Assembly: GCF_000002985.6 (NCBI RefSeq)
Contig: NC_003284.9
Span: forward strand, 3,224,001 to 3,288,000
Direction: 5' to 3'
Length of the DNA stretch: 64,000 nucleotides
Source: Caenorhabditis elegans
Taxonomy: Eukaryota; Nematoda; Chromadorea; Rhabditida; Rhabditidae
Shown here: one piece after another, positions 47,774 to 61,710 of the stretch
Position numbering within the stretch: position 1 is the stretch's first letter
How the letters are laid out: each line of letters starts with the position of its first letter
Translations under genes and position numbers: made by a program
The notes under the pieces: model-generated
The model's database searches: none
Seen by the model: the letters and a program-made list of their open reading frames with translations, nothing else
Told to the model about the DNA's origin: nothing

Positions 47774-50756
47774 GTCTGGAAACAAAACCATTATTATTAG
47801 AAAAGCTAAAAATGATTGTGAATTTCAAAATTTAATAGTTGGCGGAAAAAATCACATGCCTTATTTTTCAGATATCGGAATATACGCTTAACTTGGAAAG
47901 GGAAACAAAAAGTGAGAAGGTTGTAAACGTATATTTGTCAAGGTCGCTAGCGCGAGAATGGGCCTTACAAACTTCGGCATTACAGGAAGCATGACTTATA
48001 AAAATGTCACTTTATGTAGGCGCGGATATACTTACCTGCCTGCCTGTGTGCATTTTATAACATTTTTAGCTTGTATGATTGTTTTACTTTTATTACAGTT
48101 GATAATTTCTAAATATATTCTAACAAAAGTCGAATAAGAGGAAATACTGTAAATATTGGCTGGTGTAGTTTTAATATCGAAAAGCGAAAATCGAAGCTAA
48201 CATTCTTTTTTAAAAAAGTTGCGCAGGATCTGAACACCTGCTCATTTTCATGTTTTTCCAATGGTAATTCAGACAGCTGGAGGCTAAACCGTCCATTTTA
48301 TCTGTCACCAGTGTCACCCTCAGACATCTTTTATTATTTCTTAACAAACATTAATTTAGAGTTCAACTCACTATTCGTTTTGAAAATCGGTGGGGTCAGT
48401 GCAAAAATTTCGGTTACCGGAAGGATTTGTTTACAATATGTAAACTCTTCCCAGTCAGTTTCCACATTTATATGTACTATTTTTCATAACGCAATCAAAT
48501 TTGCACCCCAATGAATAGTTTTATTTCCCGCGTTTTTTGATTTTTATATCCATAATTTTAATTTTCGTTTGCCAAATTCCAATTCTTGTATTTGAGTCAA
48601 AAAGCAAAATGTTTGAAACAATTTTTTCTTTGAATAAAGTTATACTAATTTCCCAATGTTTGCTCCGGAAACAACTCTATAGCGTATATAGTCACACGGT
48701 GGCAGCAGCTTTTTTTGGGATTTTTTGTTATGAAAATTCTTGAAGATATCACTTTTCCTTGTCTAGAAACTTTCAAATTGTTTCCATCAACTTTGTGTTT
48801 TTTTTAGACTTTTAACTGAAAATTCATTAGTTTTCAGGTACAATATTTGGAACCAAAACACCTTCATAAAAACTGGAGAATGCCAAAGTGTTAGTTTTAT
48901 CGTTGAGCTCTAAATATATCAATTAAAATATGTTTAGATCGAGGCAAATATGAATCACCAGACAGCCGATTGTCAAACTATTTGGAATCGGTGGAAAATC
49001 ATAGCACCGTTCATTGGGGCGATGAAAAATGCTCATGGCAGTTACCCTGGCACAGAAGTCGATATTCCAAGGACCTATTGAACCGCCTCCCTTATCAAAG
49101 TGAGTTGATTGCGCAATTTTTTTGGGATCGTGAATTCTTTGATATTAATATATAAATGTGTGTTTTTTTCCAAAATTCACGCTTCAATGTTGAACACTTT
49201 TTTTGAAAAAATCGAACACAGAAATCATCTGTTCAAGTTCAAGACTGAGCTGTTCAGTTTTCAGTACATGTGTAGTAGCTGTGCTCCAATATGTTTTCAA
49301 TTCATTCAAAAAAATAACGTGAATTCTTTTGGCAATATAGGCGTCGAATAACTTATGTGCTTGAAAAATGCTTATCCATTGCAAAAATTTTGTGGGACAG
49401 TACCAAGTACCGAGTTATCTGAAACAGTGAAGTTCAAATATTCAAAGCTCCAAAAAACAAAGGTAGTAGAAGATTTTGATAGCAAGTAAAAATGAAAGTA
49501 GACGTCATAGTCGTGAGAATGTATTTTTGTAACGACAAGGAGTTTTTTTAATTTGTATGTTCAAGATATGCGAGTATTTTATCGACAATAAGCTTTCGAA
49601 CATATTTCCAAAACCATCACGCTATCCGAATTCCCAATACTGAATTTGTCACTCGGTATATAAAATTTCAAAACTATTACTGCTCTACAATTTTGAATCA
49701 GTATTACACATTATTAGTCATCGTGAACTTTTTCATATTTTCTACTTCCCATATGCCAGAACCTACGAATTTATGTCAGTTTCTCCGCTTTTCGACAGCT
49801 GGAAACAAAATAACGAAACAATGTTTTCTAACAAAACAATTATCTGATCAGAAGCAATTCGCACAATGGGTACGTAGCTATCTAACATCTTTTCCCATTT
49901 TCTGATTTTCTAGCACTTGGTCGAAATTTTATTTTTCAATACGTCTATTAAATTCTGATCAGAATAATCTTTTTGGTTTTGTTATATGAGACAACGTAAC
50001 GTTTTTTTTTAGTACAACCCCAAACTTTTGAAAATTTACTCAGTGAAAATTGGTCTTGCATGCAAGATCAAGTTTCGATCGGTCTGTAGAGACGCTTGAG
50101 TTACTATTCTTCAAGTTTTCAAACTCTTTGAAAGGTTTTTCACCAAGTTTTACATAACTTACGGCTGCTGTGGCAGCAAGTAAACCAGTGCTAAATCATT
50201 AGACGGTACATGTACCGGTTCAATAATTATAACTGCGGTAAAACTAACTTTTTATTGGCACATAGGGGTTCGACAAAAGTCAAAAATTTATTTTGTATCA
50301 GTCAATGAGCTGACGAAAGTAGTCGCCACTTGGAAAATGTTTTAAAGAAGGAGCAAACACTGGGAAATTTTATTTATGATCGTACCTTTTTCAACATTAG
50401 GATATACATTAATACTAGGGTTTGAGATTTTTTCCTAAAAATATCAAAAAACTTGATAAATTAATTTTTAAAGTTCTGAGTTATTTTTATAAAACTGTAC
50501 CTCATATAACTTTTACCTACGAACAAGAATATTTTAGAGAACAAACTGCCCAGTGAAAGGAAAAATCAACAGCCGATGAAACGATATGCTTTTCTTTCAC
50601 GTAATGTTTTAATTTTAATTATTGAAAAATTGAATTTTGATTGGTTTTATATAATGATCCAAATCAATTGTTTTAAATATAAAACTGACTGGACATGATG
50701 TTTTGTTACAAACTTCAAACAAGCAGTCAAAAAATATACTATCTATTATTATACAA
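47774..50756. other. Long region without a confident gene
   Basis: Two plus-strand stretches have mild exon character but cannot be joined: about 48937-49098 (frame reading ESPDSRLSNYLESVENHSTV... and ending at a GTGAGT donor) and 49693-49868 (frame with a hydrophobic start, ending at GTACGT, but without an ATG). They may be exons of a gene or pseudogene I could not assemble. Confidence 0.35.
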
Positions 50757-51613
50757 ATGTATTCAGCAGCACCAGAAGACCACATTGTACTTGATGCCAC
50801 GAAATGTCAAAAAGTGCCAGTCAAATTGAGCATTCCGGTTTTCGAAAATGAAGGCAATCCGCATCGCCCATCTCCTGAGCGTGTTGGAAAACTTCATGAT
50901 AAGAAAATGAGCACTGTTTGCCAGTCCAACAGTGGATTGGATACCTTTGATTGGTTGACCGAGTTTATTGGTGAGCAGTTGGACAACCTTGCAAACTTCA
51001 CTCCGTGTGTCGAAAATCATGAAACGAAGCGTAGAAAAACTGATGATGCTGAAGAAAATGCTACCATAAACTTTATCTGCACCCCATTATTAGTCAATGT
51101 CCCAACAAAGCAAGCAACATCACTTTCCAGCGTTCGATTTGTAACAACGGACAGTTTGAGAAATTCGTTGCCACGTCATGAGAAATTGAGAGGTATCTAA
51201 TTTAGTTTGGATGACTATTATATATTTTTTGAGTTTCAGCATCCGTTTATGACTTCGGAGAAATGAAAGCTTTTCGTGAGTATTTTATATTATTGTTTTC
51301 AAAAACTACAATATTTTTGAGTTGTTAATATTTTAGTTTCAGTTTAAAGTAGGAGAAACTAAATTTTTTGAATTACTAAAATAGATTCATAAAATCCAAA
51401 GAAAAAAAAGAATAAGTTTAGCTAAAATTTCAAGTTTTGCCAATTTTTTTATAAAAGCGAATTTCAGTGGATAACGCCAACATCGAATTGGAAAAACTAT
51501 TTCTACCGCGTGATTCTGGTCTGATTCCAATTCCGTCAGAGATTCTAGGAAACAGCTTGCCATCACAGACAGCACTTTCAATGGCTGAAAAAATCGATTT
51601 TGTTGAAAACTAG
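50757..51613 (+). CDS. Uncharacterised hydrophilic protein (205 aa)
   Basis: Exons 50757-51192, 51240-51275 (36 nt microexon) and 51468-51613; 618 nt, frame closed. The ATG gives MYSAAPEDHIVLDATKCQKV. No signal peptide or membrane segment. Features seen: a basic cluster ETKRRKTDD near residue 90 that could act as a nuclear localisation signal, a Pro/Ser-rich N-terminal part (RPSPERVGKL), and a C-terminal half rich in Leu/Ser/Pro (FLPRDSGLIPIPSEILGN). I recognise no family. Regulated or fast-evolving nematode protein is possible; no function proposed. Confidence 0.65.
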
Positions 51614-52206
51614 CAGAACTCCTCTTGATAAACTGTTTTACCGCTTACTGCTATTCTTTTTTTTTTGTATTCTTACAATTACCAATATTGAGTTGCATGT
51701 TTTTCATATTTTCTATATTACATCTATTCTTTAATTTATGCGTTTTGTTTATAAACGATACTATGAGTTTTGAAAAAATATTATGGAGAATAAGAGTTTT
51801 TAATTAACTGAAAATTGTTCACAAAGCTAAAATGATATGTCAGTAAATTATAAAACTAATTCCACAGTTCTGTTCATCTATTAAGTAACATGCATTGATT
51901 TGTATGGTATTAAATCGTAAAATTCTCTTGATTTTCAAAAATAATCATACTTATTAAACTTAGATTTTAACTTATGTGTTTTCATTTTTATCATAAAGAT
52001 TTGTCGTGCCAAATAATTATTCATTTTGAACTATTCAATATATATATATATATGCGTTAATGGAAACTGGGAAGCGAAAGAAAACAGGATTTGAGAATAG
52101 AGGAGAATGGAATTGTGACAAGAGACAGGAATGACTTAGAATATCACATAAAAGTACAGAATTTAAAACAAAAGTTCGAAAAAAAGAACGCATACTATGT
52201 GACAAT
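51614..52206. other. Convergent 3' regions
   Basis: AT-rich spacer between the 205-aa gene and the 1035-aa gene; contains a short (TA)n run at about 52039-52052. No gene seen. Confidence 0.5.
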
Positions 52207-55200
52207 TCACAGGTATTCTTCATATCCACGGAAATCCACACTGTTGCCGATGATCTTCAGAAGCACTTCTTGCTCCTTCATCAGAGCAAAGACTCGGTCG
52301 CCGATAGCCGCATACTGAGCACGAAGAGGCTCCGACTGTTCGAGTTCTGATACTCTGAGATCTATGTAGCGAAGGCCACGAGTTATCAAGTCTGAAACAG
52401 ATTCAAATATGAAAAGGGCTGAAAGGATTCCAAATAAGTTGTGTGTTACCTGACTCATTGTTATCAGCAAATCTGGTATGCTCGGCAATTCTATCCAATT
52501 TTCTTCCTTTCAGTGTGTCGGCATTGGAATCTAAACAAAGGTTATAATAATCAACTTCAAACTAAACAAAAAATTCACTTACCAACAGGCTCGCCAATAT
52601 ACAATAGCAAATCTTTGATAACGTTTTTCTCGCGGATGTTAGTCGACTCAGCAGCCACATCATTATCCAAAATATAAAGCATTGCTTTGGCAACTCTCAA
52701 GCGGAAAACATAAACATTCTGGAACTTTTGGAGCCGCTTCTGGATGAGTGGTCTACGACCGTGCTCAACATTGCGAAGTCCTCCATTAGCTTTCTTGTCG
52801 GCAAGATACTTCAGGCGACGGAACATGTCTGCAAATTTTTTTTCCTGATGTGAAAAACTGAGAGATTTATAACTACATACCATGTAAAGCTGCATTGCAC
52901 GCGCGTTCCACAAATTCAGGAGTTGGTTTTGCTAAGTTCACCTTCCTAGCGTCAAAGAATTCGGTGTCAAAAAACAGAGTTGGGTATGTTGGTGCAGATC
53001 TACTCTCCCGATTATTGTTGTCTGATAGACGTCCTTCTCTGAAAACAGAAAGTCGTAATAAATTGGAATCAGAATAAATAAGAATAAAATTTTTCAATTT
53101 TTCAATTTAAAATTCACCAACCTGTCATCATCCAACGATGGCAACTCGTGTGCAGAACTGCACGAAGAGCATTCGCTTCCGTTGCCGTGCCTACGAACGC
53201 CTGGTCGGTAGTCATGAGTTATTGTCTGCCCTGGAACATACGCATCTGAGCCCTCGTCCTCTGGCTCATCAGGGAGAGAAGTGTACTGAATATTGGAATG
53301 GGATACTCTGAAAATTTGAAATCATCAAAAATTTAATGTGGTACGTTTTGGGTACACATACGTTTCGGGCATCTGCAAAAGGTTTTGAGCTGCAAGCAAG
53401 GCATTATTCACAAAAGTAGTTGCCAAACCATCTGAAAACTGAGCTTCAACAGATTCCATCGGTGATTTTCCATTCTCTTCTTCTGGATTTATTGGCTCTT
53501 TGTCATTACTTTTTACGATTTGCACATCAAACTTGGCTTCAACAAAAGAGTTATCATCAGCTATCATCACAAGTTTTTCAATCGTCGATTCAGTTGCGTT
53601 GTCTTTTCCCTTTCCTTGTTCGCGCTTTGCCGCCTTTGCAGCTTTTTTAGCTTTTTTAATGGAAGTTTTAGTGGGTTTTGAGACCTCCTCCTTGTCTGTT
53701 GAAGAAGCTGAATACTCCTCTGCTGGAGTTGAGGGGAAATCTTTTTCCTTCTCGATATTGTACTTATTTGCATCCAGCGTAGTAAACTCTGATGCTTTCT
53801 TTTTTTTCGCAGATTTTAGTGAATCACCGTTTTCAGATTCACTTGAACCTTTCGAAATATTGAAATCAGATTTTTGATGCTCATTGCCATTTCCGTCATA
53901 ACGTTCTTCAGATTTCGTAATACCCATTTTGCCAACATCTTGAGTTGTCTCTTTTTGCTTCTGACCGATGCTTTTACTCTTTCCCTTTTTGTTGCTGTTG
54001 CTCGTCGTTGCCTTAGAGACCACTTCTTTCCACTCTCCCACGTTTTCAGCGTTATCATGTTTTGGAGCATATGAATTTTCTGAATTTTCCGAATTTCCCG
54101 AGAGACATGGAATTGTGTTGGCAGACGTTGCCAAGTTCTGCTCAAGTCTTTGAGCACGCGGTGACGGAGAAGAGTTGTCTGACTTTGCAGGTTGTTGGTC
54201 TGTCTTGCTGAACTTTTCGACTATTTTTGCATACGAGAGAGTTGGTTTTGTTTGCTCGGTAGGCGTTGTGTTTACCAAGGTAGGCACATTATCGGTTGCT
54301 TCGACAGTGTCATCAATTCTAGACGATCCATTGGATATATTTTGCTCAATTTTGGTGTCTGATCCTTTCTCAATAGTTCCATCCTCGCGCTTTTCAGCAA
54401 TATGATTTTCAGATCCATAAGCAACTGGGAAAATATCATTTTCCGTTAGTGGAGCAGATGTAAAAACCAGTGAGGTCGGAGCAACTTCTTGCTGAGCGCT
54501 TTGCTTGAAACTATTCATGAAGTCTATTCCAGATTGATGAGTCTCCAGGATACTGAAAGAAAATACTGTGCTGCATAAATTTTTAAAACAATGTAGTTTA
54601 CATTTTCTCAGTCGGTGGAGCAGGAACTGTAGTTTCGTAGTGAAGTGTTTTGTTGAAAAATTTGTAAAATTTGGCTAGTGGCTTGGGTTCACTCCAGCTG
54701 AAAAAAAGATGGTTAATGTCGAAATTGGAGAGAAAGAAAGCTTACTCTGTAACCTCTTCATTCATGTTTTCGGTTTCATAGCGTTCGAGAGCTTTGACTC
54801 CTTGTTTGAACATTGCGTAAAAATATTTCACCGTGTTCTCATTTACACATAATCTGGATGTGGCCCACAAAAACTTTTCGCGCGACACTTCTTCTCGGGC
54901 TCTCATGAGACTTTTCACTTCCTCTGAAAACTCTTTAAGTAGGCTTCGACAAGGTAAATTTTCTTACCGGCAAGAGCAGTATAATCATCAACTTTAAAAT
55001 TCATCATTTCAGTTGTATACCGAATACGGAACTCGCGATACTTATCCACAGAGTGCATTCCAAGAAAAGAGCATATCAGCTCCTTTGAACTGGGCTGGCT
55101 TTCCTGAATTGGAATTTTGTCTCCTTGAGCTTCCAAAAAGTTTTCTCTCCAATTGTCGTAGTCCCTGAAAAATTATAGTCTATATATGGATGATGTGAAA

Positions 55201-56199
55201 CATGTAAAAGATTTCAAAACAAACCATTCAGCAGGTTTAGGAAGGTCTTTGCCAAAAATTAGTCGTTGTCGCCGGGCTCGGTGAGCAGCTTCCAATTCAC
55301 CACATTCGTTTGGGCTGTCGAGTTTGTTGCTAAAAAGCCAGTCATACCCCGGGACGGGAAACTGAAAAGTGAAAAATCATTAAAATCATTTAGTGGCTAA
55401 ACCGACTTCATCGAAAAGCTGCTCCCTAGTTTTTGTAATTTTCTTGTACTCCGCTACTCCGTCGATCACCCTTTTTGGTTCAGCCCACCTGCAAAAAAAA
55501 AAATTTCCTGGAAACCAAATGCACCATATTTCTTACGCATTTTTTCCAGAAAAATTTTGATACTCGAATTCACCAGTGAGATCGTTGTCAGACAAGTATT
55601 CGTTTATGAAACAGAGTGCGCCTAGGAAATTGAATTTGCCTCGGCTACGTTTGTACTCGTTGAAGATTTTTGAGATGTAGGACATTCTGGCCAAAAGCAT
55701 GTCATCGGCAAGTTCTTAAAGCAAGAATATACTGATGATATAGTATGATGTAATGTAAGATTTTGATCAATCTCGCAGACTAACTTAACCGTTTTTGACT
55801 CTAACTAGGCCTATGCTAAAATTTATATAAAATTAGGCACACATGAAAATAGGCCTCACTATCACAAAACAATTTGCAACTTTTAATTAACAAACATCTG
55901 ATAAAATCAAAAAGCATGGCGCAAAATTTAGTATGTAACAGCCTGCCTTAAAAAATTACTCACTTAAAATAGATGGCCTTGGAAGTTTTTCCAGCATATA
56001 ATGAGTGACATAGGTGTTTTTGTTGTTGAGAGAAAAGCGAAGTTCTTTGTTTATTCCGTTTCCAAGATCCATATGGTAGCTGACGTAGGTCATTTCTCTC
56101 TGCAAACATTTAATGATACTGTGTCTTTGTATTCATTTATACCTTCAAATCTTCTTTGTCCGCCGACGACCTGAGAATCAAATCCCAGTTGGCGGACAT
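52207..56199 (-). CDS. Uncharacterised 1035-aa protein with a disordered central region
   Basis: Exons 56199-56143, 56099-55964, 55714-55537, 55488-55407, 55361-55225, 55164-54968, 54923-54746, 54697-54602, 54552-53362, 53307-53122, 53038-52881, 52828-52583, 52530-52450, 52391-52207; 3108 nt. Residues 1-370 are globular with repeated helices and aromatic motifs (MSANWDLILRSSADKEDLK start; WDYDNWRENF). About 370-750 is low complexity: Ser/Lys/Glu/Thr-rich with a lysine/alanine cluster (KKAKKAAKAAKREQGKGK), probably disordered. Residues 800-1035 are globular and helical (RPLIQKRLQKFQNVYVFRLR; VAKAMLYILDNDVAAES). No signal peptide or membrane segment, so intracellular. I do not recognise the family; a scaffold or RNA/RNP-associated role would fit the layout but is only a guess. 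Confidence 0.8.
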
Positions 56200-58673
56200 G
56201 GTTTACCGTTTTTCGGTGACTCTATTAGTCCTGAAAATATACAAATTTTGCAAAATAAAGAAACGACAAAACTTTGAGAATAAGTGAGAGAAAGGGAAAC
56301 CGTGGTTTTCCAAGAGCAAAAGAAGCATATAATTTTCTACAACGTTTGGCATAAGAGGCATGTTATTAGTCTATAACATGTTTAAGCATTCTTCAAAGCA
56401 ATCAGTTTTGTGAGCCCCATTATTTCCTGCCAGTGTCTGTGTGAAGATAAACAGTAGGCGTGATTGATGCTCCTACTGAATAGAAAGTGAAAACAATTGT
56501 GCGACACACGAATGTGCATAAGGGAAAAAAGCAGGTCACAGTTGAGAGGCACAAAGAAATGGAAAAAAGAGGGCAAAGAGAAATGAATAAGGCTCGATTA
56601 CTTGAAACAGACGGCCTAGAGCCGCAATGCGACCGCGCTGCTTATGAATATGTTGATGATAATATTTTTCTAGTAGTTGAAAAAACATCTATCTCGCTGG
56701 GAAAATTTTTTGTACTGGAAGTATCTGATTCACAGATTAAAAAAAAGCTTTCTGAAAATGAGATTCTCCACAAAATGCCTCTCACGTTTTACTAAAGAGA
56801 AAATGAAAATGGAAGCTTAAAAAGTTAGAAAGCTGTATAAAAATTTTATCTTAGAAATAAAACACCTGCATGTATGACATTTTCAGAAAATTCAGCTGTC
56901 TTCGCGTTTTCACAAGTTGTAAAAAAATTCTGACCACTATTGATAATTTAAAAAGTTGATAGCCTCTTTCAGATTAGTTCCAGAAAAAAATAGATTTTTT
57001 TTCATTAAAATCGTTCTAGAAGGATTCCATAAAATAGATGCGAGATTACCAGGACAACCAGTCAAAAAGTCCGCAACGCAGTGTGAACATGCACACACGA
57101 CACCACACTTGACGACACTTCACACCCGTTCCCCTGCAAAGAGCATTTGTGACTTGTTACCACCAGAACGTTCAGGTTCAGAAGAACCTTGGTCATTGAT
57201 GACACAATATTTTGAATCATCAAAAACAGTTTAAAATTGGGAATTAAAGAATAAGCACTAGAAATTAAACGTAAATAATATTTTTGTTACCTCATTTTTC
57301 TGTAATTAACTTTTGATTTTTAATTCTATAAACCGAATGCTAACTGTGAATTATATTCTGTAACATACTGTATACTTGTTGTAACCACCGCCTTGAAAAT
57401 TGAAATAATATATTGGAAAACATGGCATCTTTATATAATTACTGGATTTCTTTAATATATTTCAAAATTTTGCTTTTCAAACAAATTTTGAAATATCAAT
57501 TTGTATTATTTGTGAGTAATGCAACATAAATTTTTTACAAAATTTCACCGAAATTGCGATAAAGAATTTGGCTGTTTGAAAGTTCGAATTGAAGCATTAA
57601 ATCGTAAAATTGAAGCAACTATTCGCGAGTTATGTGATCGTGCGTAATATGGGACACAAAGGTTAAAAAGTTTTATTTCAAAATTTCAAAATTCTGGTTA
57701 AAAGGTCTGGTGGTGCATTAATGAGTAATTAAAAATGAATAGGGAAATCTGAATTTTTACAATTTGACAGGTCGAGATGTAAGTTTTTTTTTTGGAATTC
57801 GTTTGTTGAAAATTTATAGTTTCCCCTTTTCGTAGTCATATGCTGCAGACAATTGGTTGGGACACTTGGGGTAGCTCTATATATTTGAATGAAAAATCGA
57901 ATGAAAACTAATGACTCATAACATTAATCCCCACAGTCTCAGAAAAATCGGTATGCTATAAAAAAAGTTTATAAATTTTAACAGGAACTTGTCTCCCCCT
58001 ACAATATTTCACAAAAGAAACTCCTAGGAAAATTATATTGAAAATGAAATATTGAAAGCTTCACCGGCTTTCAAGCAGTGTTCTAGGGTGAAATCGTATC
58101 AGATTTTTACAGTTTGTTGAAACATCCGGGTGTCAGCAGTCATAACCAGCTAAAAAACCTTTTTTTGTTGTGATTTGACTCCGGAACGTTGAACTCTAGA
58201 GTTTCCTACGCGTTACATATTGCGCAACAATTCGTGAAAAATATAATTATGAAAACTTAAATGGCCTACTTGCTATCAACTATTAAACAACTTTTAAAAA
58301 ATTAGCAAAAAAATGATTATAACTGATATACACAAAGACATTCCCACTTCCGATAACTCCAGTTTGCCGATTTTTTTCCGGTCTGTCGGCAACCTTTGCA
58401 TATGTTTGAGCTTTCTGAACTCGTGGTTTTTCACGCATTTAATCATAAAATTCGAATATAACTGTGTTGATTAAAAAATGCAGAGTCCACAATTTTCGCG
58501 ACGCGGGTAAATGTACAAGATGACCACATCAACATATGTACATGGTCTTTCGATAGAAAGGGGTTGGGCTTTTTGCAGGAAATAGTGTTCTAGATAACAG
58601 TCATTTTACCGTAACCTCATTTCTGCACACCAGTTCAGTTTCATTTAACTTTTCTATCACACCATTAGCAATC
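56200..58673. other. Intergenic region upstream of the 1035-aa gene and the MFS gene
   Basis: Two plus-strand open stretches, 56559-56795 and 56956-57234, show some amino-acid complexity, but no splice pairing keeps both in frame. Remaining sequence is AT-rich. Divergent promoters are expected near 56200-56500 and 58500-58670. Confidence 0.4.
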
Positions 58674-61641
58674 ATGTTATTCAATGCGCCTCCGAATATT
58701 ATTTACATGCTATTGTGTTTTTTACTGATGGATATCAGCAATACAGTATTAATGCTCCTTTTTCCAACTTTGGCAGATATTATAAATGAGATGAACAATC
58801 ACACATTGTCAGCTCATTTTGGAATTGAACCGACTATTGCAAAGTGAGTTTTCGAATGTGAGTTCCCAAGCACTTATATATGTTTTAGTGTCAATGTGAT
58901 GAACTCTATGATTACGGGGGCAAGTACGGTAGGATTATTTGTTTCTCTGTTTGTTCTTGTGCCATTTGCGGAAACAAAAGGACGAAAATATACCGTTGTC
59001 TATTTCCGGTCAGTTTTTGTCATTTCGTAGCTTTGAAATATTTATTCAACTTTCAGATTCATTATATCAGTAGTTTCATCACTGTGCATCATTATGTCAG
59101 CTTTATTTCAAGCCTCCGAATTTTTTATCCTTGGTTCAGCGGTTAATGGTTTACAGTTACCAATGCGTATGTTCGTAACAATGCTTTTCATAACAGAGTG
59201 TGCACCCGACAAATATCGAGGTACGCATGTTGAAATCAGTCTCTTCAAAATGATCATAGTTCAGGTTTCGCCTCCACCGCGTTAATTTTCTCTGACGTTA
59301 TCGGTCAAGTTATAATGTACGTTGTATTTTATTTATTTAAACAAACATGCATACATATTTATTTGTATTGTCTGTGCATTTTTCTAGCTTTCCGCCTTGC
59401 AGAAAATAATGATAACCGTCTGACAATCACAAACGGTTATGACGTTTTGCAGTGGGATCTAATGATAAAATATGAATAAAAACGAAACTATCAAAACCAT
59501 TCAAGTTTTACAGGTTTTCAATTGCAACACCAAATGTTCTCGGAAGGGCAAACACATGGGTTATCTTCCCGTTGGCAGTTTTGATGAGGTTGATAGTTCT
59601 CTTGAAACAAGAATATAAAAAATCTTTTTGCAGTTCTACAGTAATTTTTTTCATGACTCTGCGGTTACCAGAGTCGCCAAAATGGCTAGTCAGACAGAAT
59701 AAGATTGAAGAAGCGTCACGAGCGATTGAGTTTTACCATGGCGAAAACTGTTGTCTGAGTAAGAATTAGGCTTATTAGTTGTGGTTTAGAAATTTTTGAA
59801 ATTATTTTTAGATGAAGTCGTTTCGTCATACATAAAGGAGAAGAATTTGACACAGGAAGATCAAATTTCCCTCCGCCAAGTTTGGGAGAACGATACAATG
59901 CGCGAGGTTTTAAATGAGCAGTACCCGAAAATGTAGTATTTTTCAGGCTTTAAAAGTGCTCTGCTCAGTTTCACTGTTTCTAGTTCTCGATTCTGGAGTT
60001 ATTCAAGGTGTCTACACAGTACTCCTCCACAAAACTGCCGGATTCACAGTTCAAGAAGTGAAACAATACTGCTACTCACTTTTAATCTTTAATATTTTTC
60101 CAGGCTTTGAATGTAAATCTAGTACTTGTAATAATCTTCCTCCCAACCAGATTTGTTGGAACATACATCATCGACCACTTGGGAAGGCGACCAGTTATGT
60201 TGATTGCAGGAATAATTGTGTAAGTTTTGATTACAAGATTCAGTAGATGGTAAAATTTACTTTCAGATATTCGAAAACTTGGTTGATGTTATCAACTCAA
60301 TTTATAATTTATTTTGTTGGTCCAAGTGTTCTGACCAAATGGTTATGTAAGTTGAAAAAATTTGGAAATGTTTATTAGAATTATATTAGAAATAGAATGA
60401 TGAAAAAACGTTTTCAACGCTATTAAAAGGTAAAAATTTTGGTCGAGTATTAAGACCACTGGCGCTCAGACAGTAGCAGTGCCTGTATATATTGTGTTTC
60501 ATTTGTCTCAGAATTGTTTATAAGACGCCAAGAAAAAAATGTTTTGCATTTTTTGCACTTTATCCTGTTAAATACCTACATTAATTAAATAAACTTTGAA
60601 ATTTATTGCATATTGGGTAGTTTTTGACGAAAAATGTTTTTTATAACAGCTGCGACTAATTGGGAATTTTTTGTTTTTTTTTTTTGGTAAAATAGGCTTT
60701 TTTTAAATTTTTAACTGCCAAAACGCATTTTTAGAACATTTCTAAAAAATAAAATTATAACATTTGGTCGTCTGGGCCAGTCTAGTTAAGGAAACACGGA
60801 TAAATTCTGCTTCATCTGTGCAAAAGAGAAATAAATGGCTGAAAATAAAACAGTTTCAGTTACTTCTATACATCATGTAGCTTCTACTCAACTATAGATT
60901 TTTTTTTAGATATTGGTGTAGAATGTCTATCTGAATCATCATTAGCCACTGGAGTCACTTCTCTCGGAATTCTTTTCATCTCCGAACTTTTCCCTCCATC
61001 AGCACGAACCTGTGTTGCACAAGTAAGTTTTTTCTCTGATAAACAATTTTATTGACTATTTATATTTTGCAGGCACTCATTCTAGTCACCATGACAATCA
61101 ATTTACCCATTATCTCTATTTTCCCAATAGTTTACTCGTTCTTTGGGCCCGGTTTTTTTATTATTCATGTTTTCAGTCAGTTCTTCTTTGGAGCCTATCT
61201 TTATCGGTATTTAAATTCTTATTTATAGAACTAATGTAATGGTTAATATTTTAGGCATATGCCTGAAACTCGTGGAAGAGCTGTCTATGACATCATTGAA
61301 TCGTTGGACCAAGAAGTGGCGTCAAGGGTAGGGAAATATGTAGCAAGATTTTCTCACTCATAAAAGTTAAATTTCAGACAGCTTCATTTCTGGAAGAAAC
61401 AACACCCTTGGTCAGAAAAAGAGTAAGTCAATCAAAATCCATCATGTTGTTTGTTCGAATGTCTAAGTTGAACTTTTTTCAGTCGAGCACACTGGCCTAC
61501 AAAAGAAACAGCATACTCAACACTTCTCGCACACGGGTGAGTACAACTTGATAAAAAAAGACCCATCATTATTGCAACATGCTCTTTTTACAGGCACTAA
61601 CCTTTGATCATAATTTGATACCGTCGGGCGAGTGGAATTAA
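58674..61641 (+). CDS. Sugar-porter-type MFS transporter (524 aa)
   Basis: Exons 58674-58843, 58889-59008, 59057-59220, 59265-59316, 59514-59588, 59634-59758, 59812-59906, 59947-60057, 60104-60219, 60267-60346, 60910-61022, 61073-61206, 61255-61327, 61378-61422, 61483-61536, 61594-61641; 1575 nt. Family marks: ETKGRKYTVVYFR after TM2 (motif A-like), LPESPKWLV after TM6 (PESPRWL motif), DHLGRRPVMLIAG after TM8 and MPETRGRAVYDI after TM12, with about twelve hydrophobic segments. These define the SLC2/sugar-porter branch; the substrate is not readable from sequence. The C-terminal tail is hydrophilic. Several introns are minimal (40-50 bp). The 45-bp intron at 59589-59633 is in frame and open, so its retention would insert 15 residues; splicing is preferred because the insert is charged and would disrupt TM6. 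Confidence 0.85.
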
Positions 61642-61704
61642 CAAAACCTGCGATGTTTGCTTGCTTCATTGCCTTTTTTGTACATATTGTCACGTCTCTC
61701 TTTA

Positions 61705-61710
61705 AATAAA
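61705..61710 (+). terminator. Poly(A) signal, MFS gene
   Basis: AATAAA about 64 nt after the stop codon of the MFS transporter gene. Confidence 0.6.

Noticed and set aside
56559-57234. Plus-strand gene joining the open stretches 56559-56795 and 56956-57234.
   Set aside because: All donors in the first stretch are phase 0 while the second needs phase 2; no consistent model.
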